From Clostridia bacterium (lineage in GTDB: Bacteria; Bacillota; Clostridia; UMGS1883): 64,000 bases of DNA. The notes beneath the pieces were generated by a model. The model worked only from the letters and a program-made list of their open reading frames with translations. It made no database searches and had not been told where the DNA came from. Location: the NCBI GenBank assembly GCA_017472685.1, contig JAFUOO010000018.1, positions 1-64,000 on the forward strand, read 5' to 3'. Shown piece after piece: positions 23,735-32,555 of the stretch; the stretch's first letter is position 1; each line of letters starts with the position of its first letter. A program made the translations under genes and the position numbers.

Positions 23735-23960
23735 TGATAATATTACACCTAAAGGAGATAAAAGTCAACCATAAAAGTTAAATTTTTACGGATTTTTTTA
23801 AGAAAAACACAACCCACAATATGTTGTATTTTGAGCTTTTTGATGCACAAATCTTTTCAAGGCGGTCAGGTCCAAAATTTCTTCTTTTTTACAAGTTTGC
23901 TCTCCGCGTCAAACCCTGCTGCCCAAGATTTTTGCTGAAAGCACGGCTGCACGAAAAGAA
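23735..23960. other. Non-coding gap before the S-layer terminator
   Basis: AT-rich stretch between the giant-gene promoter and the S-layer gene terminator. I see no gene, repeat or RNA here; frames open across it on the plus strand belong to a long antisense artefact. Confidence 0.5.
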
Positions 23961-23985
23961 AACCCTCGGTCAGAGACCGAGGGTT
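23961..23985 (-). terminator. S-layer gene terminator
   Basis: AACCCTCGGTC-AGA-GACCGAGGGTT with A and T tracts on both sides, 28 bp after the S-layer stop. Confidence 0.85.
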
Positions 23986-24012
23986 TTTATCAAAACTTAT
24001 TCAGTTATTGAC

Positions 24013-26778
24013 TTATCTTTCTACAGCTGTTGTGAATACAACGATATCTGTGATAACGTCTTCATCTTCAGCTGTTGTCTTAACGAATGCGTTCTGGTCA
24101 TACTTTGTGGAAGACTTCTTAACGTCGCCGAGATCGCCAGCCTTAACTGTCATCTTGTTGCCTGTGTAGTCAACAACGATTACGTTAACTTCGTCTGCAA
24201 AGTAGTACTTGTCAGCATCGTCGAGTTCAACGTACTTAGTACCCTTAGCTGTGATTTCACCAGTGTGGATGGTTACGAATTCTTCGGACCAGCTACCATC
24301 AGCTACGATGTCTTCAACTGTACCGAGTCCACCAAGACCATCTTCTGTAGAAGAGTAGAGAACTTCAACGTCTGTTACATATGCGCCGGATTCAGCGTAA
24401 AGGATAACGTTACCCTTAGCAAGTTCTGCAGGAAGAGCGTTTACTTCATCGGGGTCAACGATTACGGATACTGTAGCACCAGCTACAACACCTGTGATCT
24501 TAACTGTATCTTCGTCGTCAGCAACTACGTCAGCAATCTTTGTAACAACCATAACGGGAGCTTCTGTGCTGAGAGCTGTCTTAGCGTCTGTAACTACGAG
24601 AACTTCGGGAACTTCGTCTTCTTCACCGTAAGCTGTGAACTTGTAGGAAGATTCGTCTTCGAAGAGAGCACCAACAGTTGTTACTGTGATAGCTTCTTCA
24701 TAATCGATAGCGCCTTCAGCGTCTACTTCTGTTGTATCGATGTGGAATACGAGAACGTCAGCTGTGAGGTCTACGGAACCGTATGTGCCACGAGCTTCCT
24801 TGTATTCAACTTCGTTTTCTTCAGCAAATCTGTCGTTAGCTACGAAGTCTTCTTCAGAACCTTCGAAGTAGATAACGGAGATTTCGCCTGCAGCTGTTGT
24901 GTCAAGTCTTACAAGACCAACAAAACCTTCGATGTAGTTAGTATAAACATCTTCGTCTGTAAGGTCTTCGTCAGCACCTTCAGCTGTGTAAACGTCAACC
25001 TTCTTGGACTTGATTGTGAGAACTTCTACAGCACCTGTAGCTGTAACAACCTTTACAAGGTATTCGTCATCACCGAAGTCACCTTCAGAGAGGTCAGCGT
25101 CGATTACGTATGCATAGTCAGCACCAGCGATGGAGTTAACTGTGTCAACGTAAGCAATCTTACCGGAAGCGTTGATGTAGAAGAGACCTTCGTCACCAGC
25201 TTCAAGAGCATCGTCGTCATCAAAAGATACGGAGCTGAGTTCGTAGTCAGAACCGTTGATTGTGTAAACTTCGTCGTCTACTTCGTCAACTGTACCTTCA
25301 ACAACTACAGAAGATACATATACTGTAACTACGGGAGCATTGGGATCAAGAACTGTTACAACATCGCCTTCAGCGATAGCGTCAGCTTCAACGATCTTGC
25401 CATCCTTAACTACTGTGAAGAGCATATCTTCGTTTTCGTAGTCGATATCGAAGCTATTGTCGTCTTCATCATAAAGTGTCCAGATGTCATCATCCTGTTC
25501 AACTGTAGCTACTACGAATTCTTTTGCTTCGTCAACTGCGGGGATTGTAGCAAATACGAATTCGAAATCGCCATCGTTGTCGTTGTCAAGAAGAGTGATT
25601 TCGTCAAGACTAGCAACCTTGGATACGATGTCAAGGTCGATGTCATCAGCGTCACCAACATTGAAACCGTTAACAACCATGTTAGCGATATCTTCAACGT
25701 TGTTGTTCTTGATTTCTACAAAGTTCTGGATTTCAGCTTCTGTTGTAGAACGAGCGGATTCGCTCTTGTAGTATTCGATAGATGTTGCTGTGATACCATC
25801 TTCAGCGATGAGATCTGTGTCAAGAACAAGTACATTGTTCTTACCAGCCTTAGCAGCTACTGCGAAGATAGCTTCGTCGCCTTCTTCGTTTTCACCAACG
25901 TAAGCTGTTACTGTGTAACCGAGAAGTGTAGCAGCGTCTGTACCGTCAGCAACGAGAACGAGTTCGTCAGCAGCTTCGTACATAGCAACTTCTTCATCAG
26001 CATAGCTCTTTGTTACAACAAGTGTAACTGTGTTGTCGCCTTCTTCGTAAGCGTAGTTGGAAAGGTATGTTTCAACGATAACGCCGTCAACCTTTTCAAG
26101 TTCGAGCTTTTCAGAAAGGATTGTCTTGTTTTCAAGAACTTCGTATGTGGAACCATTGATACCTGTAGAGAAGGACTTCTGGTCCATAAGTTCAACTTCA
26201 AGTGCGTTGTAGATAAGCTTAGCAACTGTAGCTCTGGAAGCTGCAGCGTTCTGTGTACCAGCAACACCCTTTGTGAAGCCTGTTACCTGAGCGGAACCTG
26301 CGTAGAGGTAGCCACCGCCGTTGTAACCGCCAGCTGCAAGAGCAACGGGTTCATAACCAAGTGCGCAAACGATCATCTTTACGATCTGGCCGTATGTTAC
26401 TTCACCGTTGGGGTTGAATGTGCCATCGCCCATACCGTTGATGATGCCGTTAGCTTCAGCAACGTTGATGTAACCGGAAGCCCAGTTATCAGCAGCAACG
26501 TCTGTGAAGTTTGTGTCACCCTGTTCAACTTCGTCAGCAAGACCAAGCATACGTACGATCATTGTAGCAGCTTCTGCTCTTGTAACTGTGTTGTCGGGCT
26601 TGAATGTGCCATCGTCATAACCTGTGATGATACCAAGGTTAGACAAAAGGTTAACTGCATCTGCATAAGAAGCGTTAGAAGCAACGTCGCTGTAGGAAGC
26701 TGCGGAAGCAACAAGACCCATGGAAGCGATCATAGCTACTGCTACTACTAATGCAAGAACTTTTTTGAGATTTCTCAT
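24013..26778 (-). CDS. SLH-domain S-layer protein
   Basis: 921 residues, exported: MRNLKKVLALVVAVAMIASM with an Ala-Ser-Ala cleavage site near residue 27. Three SLH repeats attach it to pyruvylated cell-wall polymer: about 29-80 (GIITGYDDGTFKPDNTVTRA), 92-145 (NGIINGMGDGTFNPNGEVTY) and a divergent third to about 200 (NAAASRATVAKLIYNALE). The rest is highly acidic beta-rich sequence (many Asp, Glu, Val, Thr) without a catalytic motif, as in S-layer lattice proteins. A consensus promoter, a long leader and AAGGAGGATTTGAGAC before the ATG suggest high expression. Codon choice leaves a 976-codon antisense frame open, which is not a gene. Confidence 0.9.
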   Translation of the reverse strand: MRNLKKVLALVVAVAMIASMGLVASAASYSDVASNASYADAVNLLSNLGIITGYDDGTFKPDNTVTRAEAATMIVRMLGLADEVEQGDTNFTDVAADNWASGYINVAEANGIINGMGDGTFNPNGEVTYGQIVKMIVCALGYEPVALAAGGYNGGGYLYAGSAQVTGFTKGVAGTQNAAASRATVAKLIYNALEVELMDQKSFSTGINGSTYEVLENKTILSEKLELEKVDGVIVETYLSNYAYEEGDNTVTLVVTKSYADEEVAMYEAADELVLVADGTDAATLLGYTVTAYVGENEEGDEAIFAVAAKAGKNNVLVLDTDLIAEDGITATSIEYYKSESARSTTEAEIQNFVEIKNNNVEDIANMVVNGFNVGDADDIDLDIVSKVASLDEITLLDNDNDGDFEFVFATIPAVDEAKEFVVATVEQDDDIWTLYDEDDNSFDIDYENEDMLFTVVKDGKIVEADAIAEGDVVTVLDPNAPVVTVYVSSVVVEGTVDEVDDEVYTINGSDYELSSVSFDDDDALEAGDEGLFYINASGKIAYVDTVNSIAGADYAYVIDADLSEGDFGDDEYLVKVVTATGAVEVLTIKSKKVDVYTAEGADEDLTDEDVYTNYIEGFVGLVRLDTTAAGEISVIYFEGSEEDFVANDRFAEENEVEYKEARGTYGSVDLTADVLVFHIDTTEVDAEGAIDYEEAITVTTVGALFEDESSYKFTAYGEEDEVPEVLVVTDAKTALSTEAPVMVVTKIADVVADDEDTVKITGVVAGATVSVIVDPDEVNALPAELAKGNVILYAESGAYVTDVEVLYSSTEDGLGGLGTVEDIVADGSWSEEFVTIHTGEITAKGTKYVELDDADKYYFADEVNVIVVDYTGNKMTVKAGDLGDVKKSSTKYDQNAFVKTTAEDEDVITDIVVFTTAVER

Positions 26779-26890
26779 GTCTCAAATCCTCCTTAAAATT
26801 TTTTGAAAGCAAATCTTGTTTGGCACAGCTGCTTCCGCTTTCAAAAAAGCATCTGCGCTTCGACAGGATTCGCATCCTGACTATACTGGG
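26779..26890 (-). promoter_or_regulatory. S-layer gene 5' leader
   Basis: About 110-nt leader with an AGGAT-GCG-AATCCT hairpin, a CGCAG/CTGTG pairing enclosing GCTT/AAGC, and an alternative long-range pairing of GAAAGC with GCTTTC just before the ribosome binding site. Stable or switchable leaders are common on S-layer mRNAs; no known class is recognised. Confidence 0.4.
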
Positions 26891-26919
26891 ATTATAGCAC
26901 CTGTTTTTTTTACAGTCAA
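26891..26919 (-). promoter_or_regulatory. S-layer gene promoter
   Basis: TTGACT (26919-26914), 17 nt, TATAAT (26896-26891) on the minus strand. The region from here to 27086 is AT-rich with no further feature seen. Confidence 0.8.
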
Positions 26920-27086
26920 TAAGTTATTTCCATCTGTAATAAAACTGTAAAATTTCCATAACATACTGTAACAAAACAGATTTCTATCCTCAATTGGTAT
27001 TGTAATCACCTTAATGCATAAAGTCAACAGCTGTAACCGGACTGTAATATTAGCTTAAAAATTCGTAACATTCGTTACACGCCGTT

Positions 27087-27115
27087 AAAAAAGAAGCCGG
27101 AAAGGCTTCTTTTTT
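27087..27115. terminator. Terminator of the DUF975 gene
   Basis: AAAAAAGAAGCC-GGAAA-GGCTTCTTTTTT directly after the DUF975 stop. Confidence 0.85.
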
Positions 27116-27117
27116 AA

Positions 27118-27879
27118 TTATACGTTATATTTTCTGTTTTCCTCGTACAGTGCAGCAATTGAAAGGCTCATGTAAGGAATGACATAAATGAGCAACAGCC
27201 CTCCGGTAAATGCCGACAGGATAATCCAGCCAACGAAGGACAGTGCCAGTGTGACAAAATTGACAGCCGTATTCCAGCCAACCATTTTCCAGGAAGCCTT
27301 CATAGCGGCAAGAACGTTTTTGCAGTCTGTGTCTGCAAGAATGAATTCAACAAACATAAGCTTTGCCGCTATAAAATAAACTGCAAGCTGAAGAGCCCAC
27401 GACAGCAGCATGACTGCATCAGTATTCATGCCCGAGGCAAGAAGAAAATCGAGTATATATGTAATAAGTAAGGCAGCAGCTGCAGAAGCTACGGGATAGA
27501 CAGCGGCAATGTACCATTTGTCGTAAAAGCAGAATATGTTTTTAACCACTGCATCCTTGCCGCGGAGCATGTCAAGAAAAAGCCGCTGGGCACCCACGCT
27601 CAGAAAAGCAAACACTGCAGAAAAAAGGCTTACGGCAGTAGTGCTTATATTCATCACGCTGTCAAAATACATGACCCTTTCCTCGTAGGTTTCAAACTTT
27701 CCGTTTATGGCAAGGTTAAATGCATCCTTTGCGCCGGGCATAAATGCCAGGACAAGAGCGGTGCACAAAAGAACAGTGAGCAAAGGAACTGCCGCTATGG
27801 CAAGTGCCTTAAAAAACCTGCCCTGCATTGCCGCTTTGGCACGCCTCTTTAATATATAGGTAGGAAATACGGGTTTCAT
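27118..27879 (-). CDS. DUF975 integral membrane protein
   Basis: 253 residues with about five to six membrane helices: ALAIAAVPLLTVLLCTALVL, AVSLFSAVFAFLSVG, AAVYPVASAAAALLITYIL, LSWALQLAVYFIAAKLMF and FVTLALSFVGWIILSAFTGG. The basic N-terminus (YILKRRAKAAMQGRFFKAL) and the C-terminal tail ending SLSIAALYEENRKYN fit the DUF975 family of Bacillota, whose function is unknown. GGAG lies about 11 bases before the ATG. It stands alone, divergent from spoIIE, with its own terminator. Confidence 0.8.
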   Translation of the reverse strand: MKPVFPTYILKRRAKAAMQGRFFKALAIAAVPLLTVLLCTALVLAFMPGAKDAFNLAINGKFETYEERVMYFDSVMNISTTAVSLFSAVFAFLSVGAQRLFLDMLRGKDAVVKNIFCFYDKWYIAAVYPVASAAAALLITYILDFLLASGMNTDAVMLLSWALQLAVYFIAAKLMFVEFILADTDCKNVLAAMKASWKMVGWNTAVNFVTLALSFVGWIILSAFTGGLLLIYVIPYMSLSIAALYEENRKYNV

Positions 27880-28034
27880 TTCTTTTTTTACTCCTTCTGG
27901 GGGTGTTTTTTCCTATTATATATTATAATAAGCGAATTTGCAACAGATTTTAGTTTGCGTACTTATTGCGACAGCTTTTCCCACGGAGTATTTGTTATAC
28001 TTTAGCTACAGAAAAGGAAAGGTCAGTGATACAG

Positions 28035-30383
28035 ATGATTAAATACTTGAATTTGTCAAAAAAAATGCTTCTTCGCATAAAAGCGGAGCTATTGAGGCGT
28101 AATATTCCGATTCCCGCTTTTGCAGATGTGTTTTTCTTTATTCTGGGCACCCTCTGCGGACGTGCTACACTGCTGGGATTATTAAAGCCCTTCGGTGGAG
28201 CATTTTTTGCGGCGATTTTTTCGGGCAGGTTTTCCTACATATATATTATAGCGGCAATTGCGGGGCAGGTTTTCTCAGGCTCGCCCTTATATGAAACGGG
28301 CAAGTACCTGTTTGCCATGACCTTTTTTGCACTTGTTACCGAAAAGCTCCCCTACAAATCACGGGCAAAAACCTCGGCAAGAAGCCTGCTGTACGCACTT
28401 TCGCTGGCGCTTTCGGGGCTATGCTTCATGTTTACTACCTCACGCGGCTTCGCCTTTACCACAGCATATGACCTTATGCTGTTGTTTTTAGAGTGCAGCG
28501 CGGCGTTTTCTTCAACAGCCGCCTTTCACACGGCAATTCCCGTTATAAGAAAGGCCAAGCTCTCCTTTTCGTTCACTGCAGCCGAGGAAATAGGGCTTGT
28601 TTCCTTCCTTGGCTGTGCACTTTGGGGTGCAAAGGATATTTTTGATTTTGGAATTATTAATTTTGCGGATGTTATATGTATTTTCATTGTTCTGGTTTTC
28701 TCCATACGGCTGGGCACCTCAAGAGGTGTTATTTCGGGGCTCATTATGGGGCTGGTGTCGGCATTGGGCAGCGGCAGGGTTGACATAAGCTGTGTATCCT
28801 ACGCATTTTCTGCTCTCGCCGCATCCATGGCAGGAGTTTACGGTGCAATAAGCGGATGCAGCGCTTTTATTCTTGCCAATGCTCTTGTGACCGCGTTAGC
28901 AAACGGGTCAACAGAGGTGCTTATAAACCTTTATGACATAATCTGCGCCTGTCTGCTGTATGCACTTATTCCCGAAAAGCACCTTTTAAGGCTCACAAGC
29001 TTTGGCAGTCGGGACGAAAAGGACCGCCTTTATGAGGACGAGCGGTGCTACAGCGACTATATTTTAACAAAGGCACAGGCTGCCCTGGATGCCATGGAAA
29101 AGCGGATGGCGCTGCTTCACAAAAAACGGTACTGTGCAAATGAAATCGAATCGAGATTTTTTGAACGCACCGCCCGCAAGGGGTGCCTTGGCTGCGGAAT
29201 GAGGCGGGTTTGCTGGAGCAGGGATTTTGAAAAAACAACACGTTGCCTCACACGGGCACTTGTCGACAGTATAGAAACAGGCAAATTAAAAAGTGAACTT
29301 TTGCCCACAAATTGCCTCAGACCGAAGGATTTCCGCGATGCGTTTTTACACTCGGCTGAAATTTACAGGATAGAAAAAATGTGGCAGGGCAAAATGAATG
29401 AGGTTTACCTTGCCTCCCAAAGCAGGCTTTCGGCATTTTCGGAAATACTTTCAGCCGCTCACGTCGCCCTGCTAAAGCACTACACCTTTGACCGTGCACT
29501 GGCAGACGATATAGCAAGGCGGCTTATAGCATCGGGCAAGAATTTTTCAGCAGCTACCGTTATGCGCGACCAGGACGGCGACCCGACGGTTATTCTGTCG
29601 CTGCAGGGCTGTGAGGAGCTGTCGCTCTTTGAAAAAAGCACCGCTGAAATAATAAGCGCCGCCTGCGGAAGAAAAATGACGCGCGCAGGAAAGCGTGATT
29701 GCAGTGACTTTACAGAAAAATATGTAGTAAAGCCCTCGGAGGAGGTGCGCTTTGCCATGCAGGGAAAAAGCTTGGGAAAGAAAGGCTCCTCCGGTGACAG
29801 CGTGCGTTGGAGACTTATTGACAAGTCGCTTTATGCCGCTGTGCTCTGCGACGGTATGGGCACCGGTGAAAAAGCGGCGATGGAGGCAAGGAGCGCCGCG
29901 GAGACACTCCTGGATTTAATTGAGTCCGGCGTTGACGGCGAGGCGGCGGTGAGAATTGTGAATTCCCTTTTCATTCCCTACGGTGAAGCAACCTTTTCCG
30001 CAACGGATTTGTACCTGTATAATACAACGCAGAAAACCGTGAAAATTATAAAATGCGGTGGCGTGGCGTCCTTTACAAAATCAGGTGAAAGAGTGGATGC
30101 CCTTTATTCAAAGAGCCTGCCGCTGGGCTCGGTTTTAAAAAGCGGTGTTGAAACCTTTACCCTGCCTGCAAAGTCGGGCGATATAACGGTTATGGTTTCG
30201 GACGGAGTTCTGGAAACAACGGGTGCAAACGCGCTGAAGGATGCGTGGCTTATTGACGAGCTGCAAAGCTTCGAGGGCGATAACCCCCGAATTCTTGCTG
30301 ACAGCATTGTACAAAGGGCCCTGGAAAAATGCCACAGCAAGCCGAAGGATGACATTACCGTGCTTGCGGCAATAATTAAATAG
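28035..30383 (+). CDS. spoIIE: Stage II sporulation protein E
   Basis: Membrane-bound PP2C phosphatase that dephosphorylates SpoIIAA to release sigma F in the forespore and takes part in asymmetric division. 782 residues. The N-terminal about 310 residues contain roughly ten hydrophobic segments; a central regulatory region has a Cys cluster (RKGCLGCGMRRVCW); the C-terminal PP2C domain has AVLCDGMGTGEKAAMEA (near 599), GGVASFTKSGE and VMVSDGVLE, with metal-binding aspartates. ATG at 28035 used; GTG at 28026 has better spacing to AAAGGAAAGG and is a real alternative. No other sporulation gene is adjacent, as is usual for spoIIE. Confidence 0.94.
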   Translation: MIKYLNLSKKMLLRIKAELLRRNIPIPAFADVFFFILGTLCGRATLLGLLKPFGGAFFAAIFSGRFSYIYIIAAIAGQVFSGSPLYETGKYLFAMTFFALVTEKLPYKSRAKTSARSLLYALSLALSGLCFMFTTSRGFAFTTAYDLMLLFLECSAAFSSTAAFHTAIPVIRKAKLSFSFTAAEEIGLVSFLGCALWGAKDIFDFGIINFADVICIFIVLVFSIRLGTSRGVISGLIMGLVSALGSGRVDISCVSYAFSALAASMAGVYGAISGCSAFILANALVTALANGSTEVLINLYDIICACLLYALIPEKHLLRLTSFGSRDEKDRLYEDERCYSDYILTKAQAALDAMEKRMALLHKKRYCANEIESRFFERTARKGCLGCGMRRVCWSRDFEKTTRCLTRALVDSIETGKLKSELLPTNCLRPKDFRDAFLHSAEIYRIEKMWQGKMNEVYLASQSRLSAFSEILSAAHVALLKHYTFDRALADDIARRLIASGKNFSAATVMRDQDGDPTVILSLQGCEELSLFEKSTAEIISAACGRKMTRAGKRDCSDFTEKYVVKPSEEVRFAMQGKSLGKKGSSGDSVRWRLIDKSLYAAVLCDGMGTGEKAAMEARSAAETLLDLIESGVDGEAAVRIVNSLFIPYGEATFSATDLYLYNTTQKTVKIIKCGGVASFTKSGERVDALYSKSLPLGSVLKSGVETFTLPAKSGDITVMVSDGVLETTGANALKDAWLIDELQSFEGDNPRILADSIVQRALEKCHSKPKDDITVLAAIIK

Positions 30384-30440
30384 GCAATAAGTGTATAAAA
30401 AAATCCCTTTCGTCAATAATTGTAACGGGAGGGATTTTCT

Positions 30441-30686
30441 ATGGACTCAACAAAAAGGGTCATTATTCTCACAGACCTTAAGTCACCCATGATTTCGCAG
30501 GCAATTTTCATTTTAAAGGACGGCGTGCAGGACGAATTTCACGCAGTGGCAGAGGCTGAGCGCATTGTGGAAAAATACATGGCGCGCTCCTGCTTTTACG
30601 GACGAAAAAGAAGCTTTCTGCCCGCAATTTTTGCAGCACTTGCCGCAATCGGGCTTATTATGGCACTTATTTCACTGAATTTTTAA
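30441..30686 (+). CDS. Small membrane-anchored hypothetical protein
   Basis: 81 residues. A soluble N-terminal part, KRVIILTDLKSPMISQAIFI and EFHAVAEAERIVEKYM, is followed by a basic stretch (RKRSF) and one C-terminal transmembrane helix (LPAIFAALAAIGLIMALISL). GGGAGGGATTTTCT precedes the ATG. It follows spoIIE by 57 bp in the same direction and precedes mecA, so co-transcription with spoIIE is possible. Tail-anchored topology with the N-terminal part in the cytoplasm is inferred from the positive charges. No family name assigned. Confidence 0.75.
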   Translation: MDSTKRVIILTDLKSPMISQAIFILKDGVQDEFHAVAEAERIVEKYMARSCFYGRKRSFLPAIFAALAAIGLIMALISLNF

Positions 30687-30749
30687 AATTTACCTCTTCT
30701 CTTTTTCATATTATTGTTGTATAATGTACCAATAAGGAAGGTTAGCAGT

Positions 30750-31322
30750 ATGAGAATTGAGAAGATACATTTAAACAAAATAAAGGTTACATTTACGCCC
30801 GATGACCTTATTGAGCACAATCTGAGCGTGTCGGCAGTAAAGGACAATGCTCCCTGGGTGCAGAAGGTTTTAATGAGCGTGGTGCGCCGCGCAGAGGAGG
30901 AGGTTGGCTTCTCTGCAGAAAACGCCCGCCTCATGGTTGAAGCAATGCCCGCCGAGGGCGACGGCCTGGTTATGTACATAACACGCCTGGGCTCGGAGGA
31001 GGATGTAAAGGATGCTTTGGGCGAAGCAAAAAAGAGGCTGAGGCTTAAGGTCCGCTCCCTAAGAGAGGAAGCACACGTTGCACTTATTTCCTTTGAAAGC
31101 TTTGAGGATGCAATCCGCCTTGCAAGCTTTGCAGAGGACTGTGACGAAGGGGTTTTATATTTATGTAATGAAAAATACCACCTTGTTATACCGACTGCCG
31201 TTGCACACCGCTTTTCGGAGTTCGGCAAAATGACAACGGACGAAAAAAGCTGTAATTTCGTGTGCGAGCATGGCAGAGTGATTTGTGAAAACGCACTTAA
31301 AACCTTGAGAAATTATTTCTAA
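30750..31322 (+). CDS. mecA: MecA-like adaptor protein
   Basis: Negative regulator/adaptor that delivers substrates to the ClpC-ClpP protease. 190 residues. The N-terminal substrate-binding part (MRIEKIHLNKIKVTFTPDDL) and a C-terminal ClpC-binding domain with SFESFEDAIRLASF and LYLCNEKYHLVIP match the MecA family; the acidic linker is present (EEVGFSAENARLMVEAMPAE). Shorter than B. subtilis MecA (218 residues), as common in Clostridia. AAGGAAGGTTAGCAGT precedes the ATG. A strong terminator follows, part of which is duplicated 309 bp downstream. Confidence 0.88.
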   Translation: MRIEKIHLNKIKVTFTPDDLIEHNLSVSAVKDNAPWVQKVLMSVVRRAEEEVGFSAENARLMVEAMPAEGDGLVMYITRLGSEEDVKDALGEAKKRLRLKVRSLREEAHVALISFESFEDAIRLASFAEDCDEGVLYLCNEKYHLVIPTAVAHRFSEFGKMTTDEKSCNFVCEHGRVICENALKTLRNYF

Positions 31323-31323
31323 T

Positions 31324-31357
31324 AAAAAAATGTTATGGGAAACCATAACATTTTTTT
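31324..31357 (+). terminator. mecA terminator
   Basis: AAAAAAATGTTATGG-GAAA-CCATAACATTTTTTT immediately after mecA. Its right arm begins the 47-bp direct repeat. Confidence 0.9.
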
Positions 31358-31389
31358 AGTTTGTGAATATAATTTACTGAGGTGTTAAA
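31343..31389. repeat. 47-bp direct repeat, left copy
   Basis: Identical to 31652-31698. It carries the terminator right arm, TTTAGTTTGTGAATATAATT and GAGGTGTTAAA, so it duplicates the dpaA promoter-like box and ribosome binding site. Confidence 0.95.
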
Positions 31390-31651
31390 GCCGCTACGCG
31401 CAAAAAAATCTTGATAACCAATATTTTTTTGCAATATTTTTCTTAGGAACAAAGTGACGATTTCTCGTGCAAGGAATCGACTTGCTATGCGTTGCATTTT
31501 TCCGCTGTTTTATTTTCCGTCGCTTCCCTAAAATCGTCACTTTCGACAGGGTAATTCGATTCCCCTGTCTATTTTTATGCGGAAAACCTTCTTTTCCGCA
31601 CCTTTCGCGTTTATGTTTTTTTAATTTATTTACAGATTTTTTCATCATTTT
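31390..31651. mobile_element. 262-bp structured insert between direct repeats
   Basis: No credible ORF. It contains a perfect 13-bp stem AAAGTGACGATTT (31451-31463) with AAATCGTCACTTT (31531-31543), GCAAG/CTTGC inside it (31469-31485), GACAGGG/CCCTGTC (31545-31569) and GCGGAAAA-CCTTC-TTTTCCGC (31579-31599). With flanking 47-bp repeats this looks like an inserted non-coding, RNA-like element; type and mobility are inferred. Confidence 0.55.
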
Positions 31652-31698
31652 CCATAACATTTTTTTAGTTTGTGAATATAATTTACTGAGGTGTTAAA
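31652..31698 (+). repeat. 47-bp direct repeat, right copy, with dpaA promoter-like box and RBS
   Basis: Exact copy of 31343-31389. TATAAT at 31677-31682 and GAGGTG just before the dpaA ATG lie inside. The -35 region (ATAACA) is weak; late sporulation genes use other sigma factors, so the promoter class is open. Confidence 0.9.
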
Positions 31699-31699
31699 T

Positions 31700-32539
31700 A
31701 TGACCGACAGGTTTCTGATTATAGGCGGAGGCATACGGCTTGAAAAAGCCTGCGAGGCCTTTGTCAAAAAAGGTTATACAGCAGAGATTTACAAAGGCGG
31801 AAAACCGCTGAAAAATGCAATTGACAATGCAGATGTAGTTCTCTTGGGACTTCCTGCATCGACGGATGGCATCAATGTGGATATGGGCAACGATGAAAAA
31901 ATCCTCTTAAGGGACATTGCCGCACTTTGCAAAGGCAACAAAAAGCTTCTTGGCGGACGGTTTTCGGAAAAGGAAAAAGCCCTTTTTGATATATATTCCG
32001 TGCGTTGGGCAGACTATGCCGCCTGCGAAGAGTTTGAAATTTTAAACGCCGTACCCACAGCCGAGGGCGCAATACAGATAGCCATGGAGGAATTTCCCTT
32101 TACAATACATTCCTCCCGTGTTGTGATAACGGGCTTCGGCAAGGTTGCAAAGGCGCTGAGCAGTCGCCTTGATGCCTTAGGCGCCGAATGCACGGTTGTT
32201 GCACGCAGGGCTTCACAGCGAGCCGAGGCTGAAAGCATGGGCTTCAAAGCCATTGACTTCCCTCTCCTTCCCCATGCGGCAGAAGAATGTCAGATTTTAT
32301 TCAACACCGTTCCTGCACCTGTTTGCGACAAAAATGTTTTGTCTAATCTGTCGCCTTCCCAAGGCATAATTGACCTGGCATCAAAGCCCGGCGGTGTTGA
32401 CCTTGAATGCGCAAAGGCTTTTGGCGTAAACGTTGTATGGGCATTGGGTCTGCCGGGAAAGGTTGCCCCTGTCTGTGCAGGAGAAATAATACAGAAAATT
32501 GCTTGTAATATAGCCTGCGATTTAAGACTGCAAAATTGA
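31700..32539 (+). CDS. dpaA: Dipicolinate synthase subunit A
   Basis: With DpaB makes dipicolinic acid, the spore-core chelator, from a dihydrodipicolinate-pathway intermediate in the mother cell. 279 residues. N-terminal domain begins MTDRFLIIGGGIRLEKACEA; the NAD(P)-binding Rossmann motif is VVITGFGKVAKALSSRLDAL, followed by CTVVARRASQRAEAE and the C-terminal GIIDLASKPGGVDLE and WALGLPGKVAPVCAGEII, typical of DpaA. GAGGTGTTAAAT precedes the ATG. dpaB follows after 16 bases. The usual asd-dapG-dapA genes are not next to it. Expression in B. subtilis is sigma K dependent. Confidence 0.95.
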   Translation: MTDRFLIIGGGIRLEKACEAFVKKGYTAEIYKGGKPLKNAIDNADVVLLGLPASTDGINVDMGNDEKILLRDIAALCKGNKKLLGGRFSEKEKALFDIYSVRWADYAACEEFEILNAVPTAEGAIQIAMEEFPFTIHSSRVVITGFGKVAKALSSRLDALGAECTVVARRASQRAEAESMGFKAIDFPLLPHAAEECQILFNTVPAPVCDKNVLSNLSPSQGIIDLASKPGGVDLECAKAFGVNVVWALGLPGKVAPVCAGEIIQKIACNIACDLRLQN

Positions 32540-32555
32540 AGGGAGGATTTACCCG

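Noticed and set aside
23821..26751. 976-codon plus-strand open frame
   Set aside because: It lies antisense to the S-layer gene and has a Cys/Val/Ser-rich composition with no domain. Codon bias of the real gene (few reverse-strand stops) explains it.
31394..31660. 88-codon minus-strand frame in the structured insert
   Set aside because: Composition is very basic, no ribosome binding site, and it follows the stems of the insert; it reads as non-coding.
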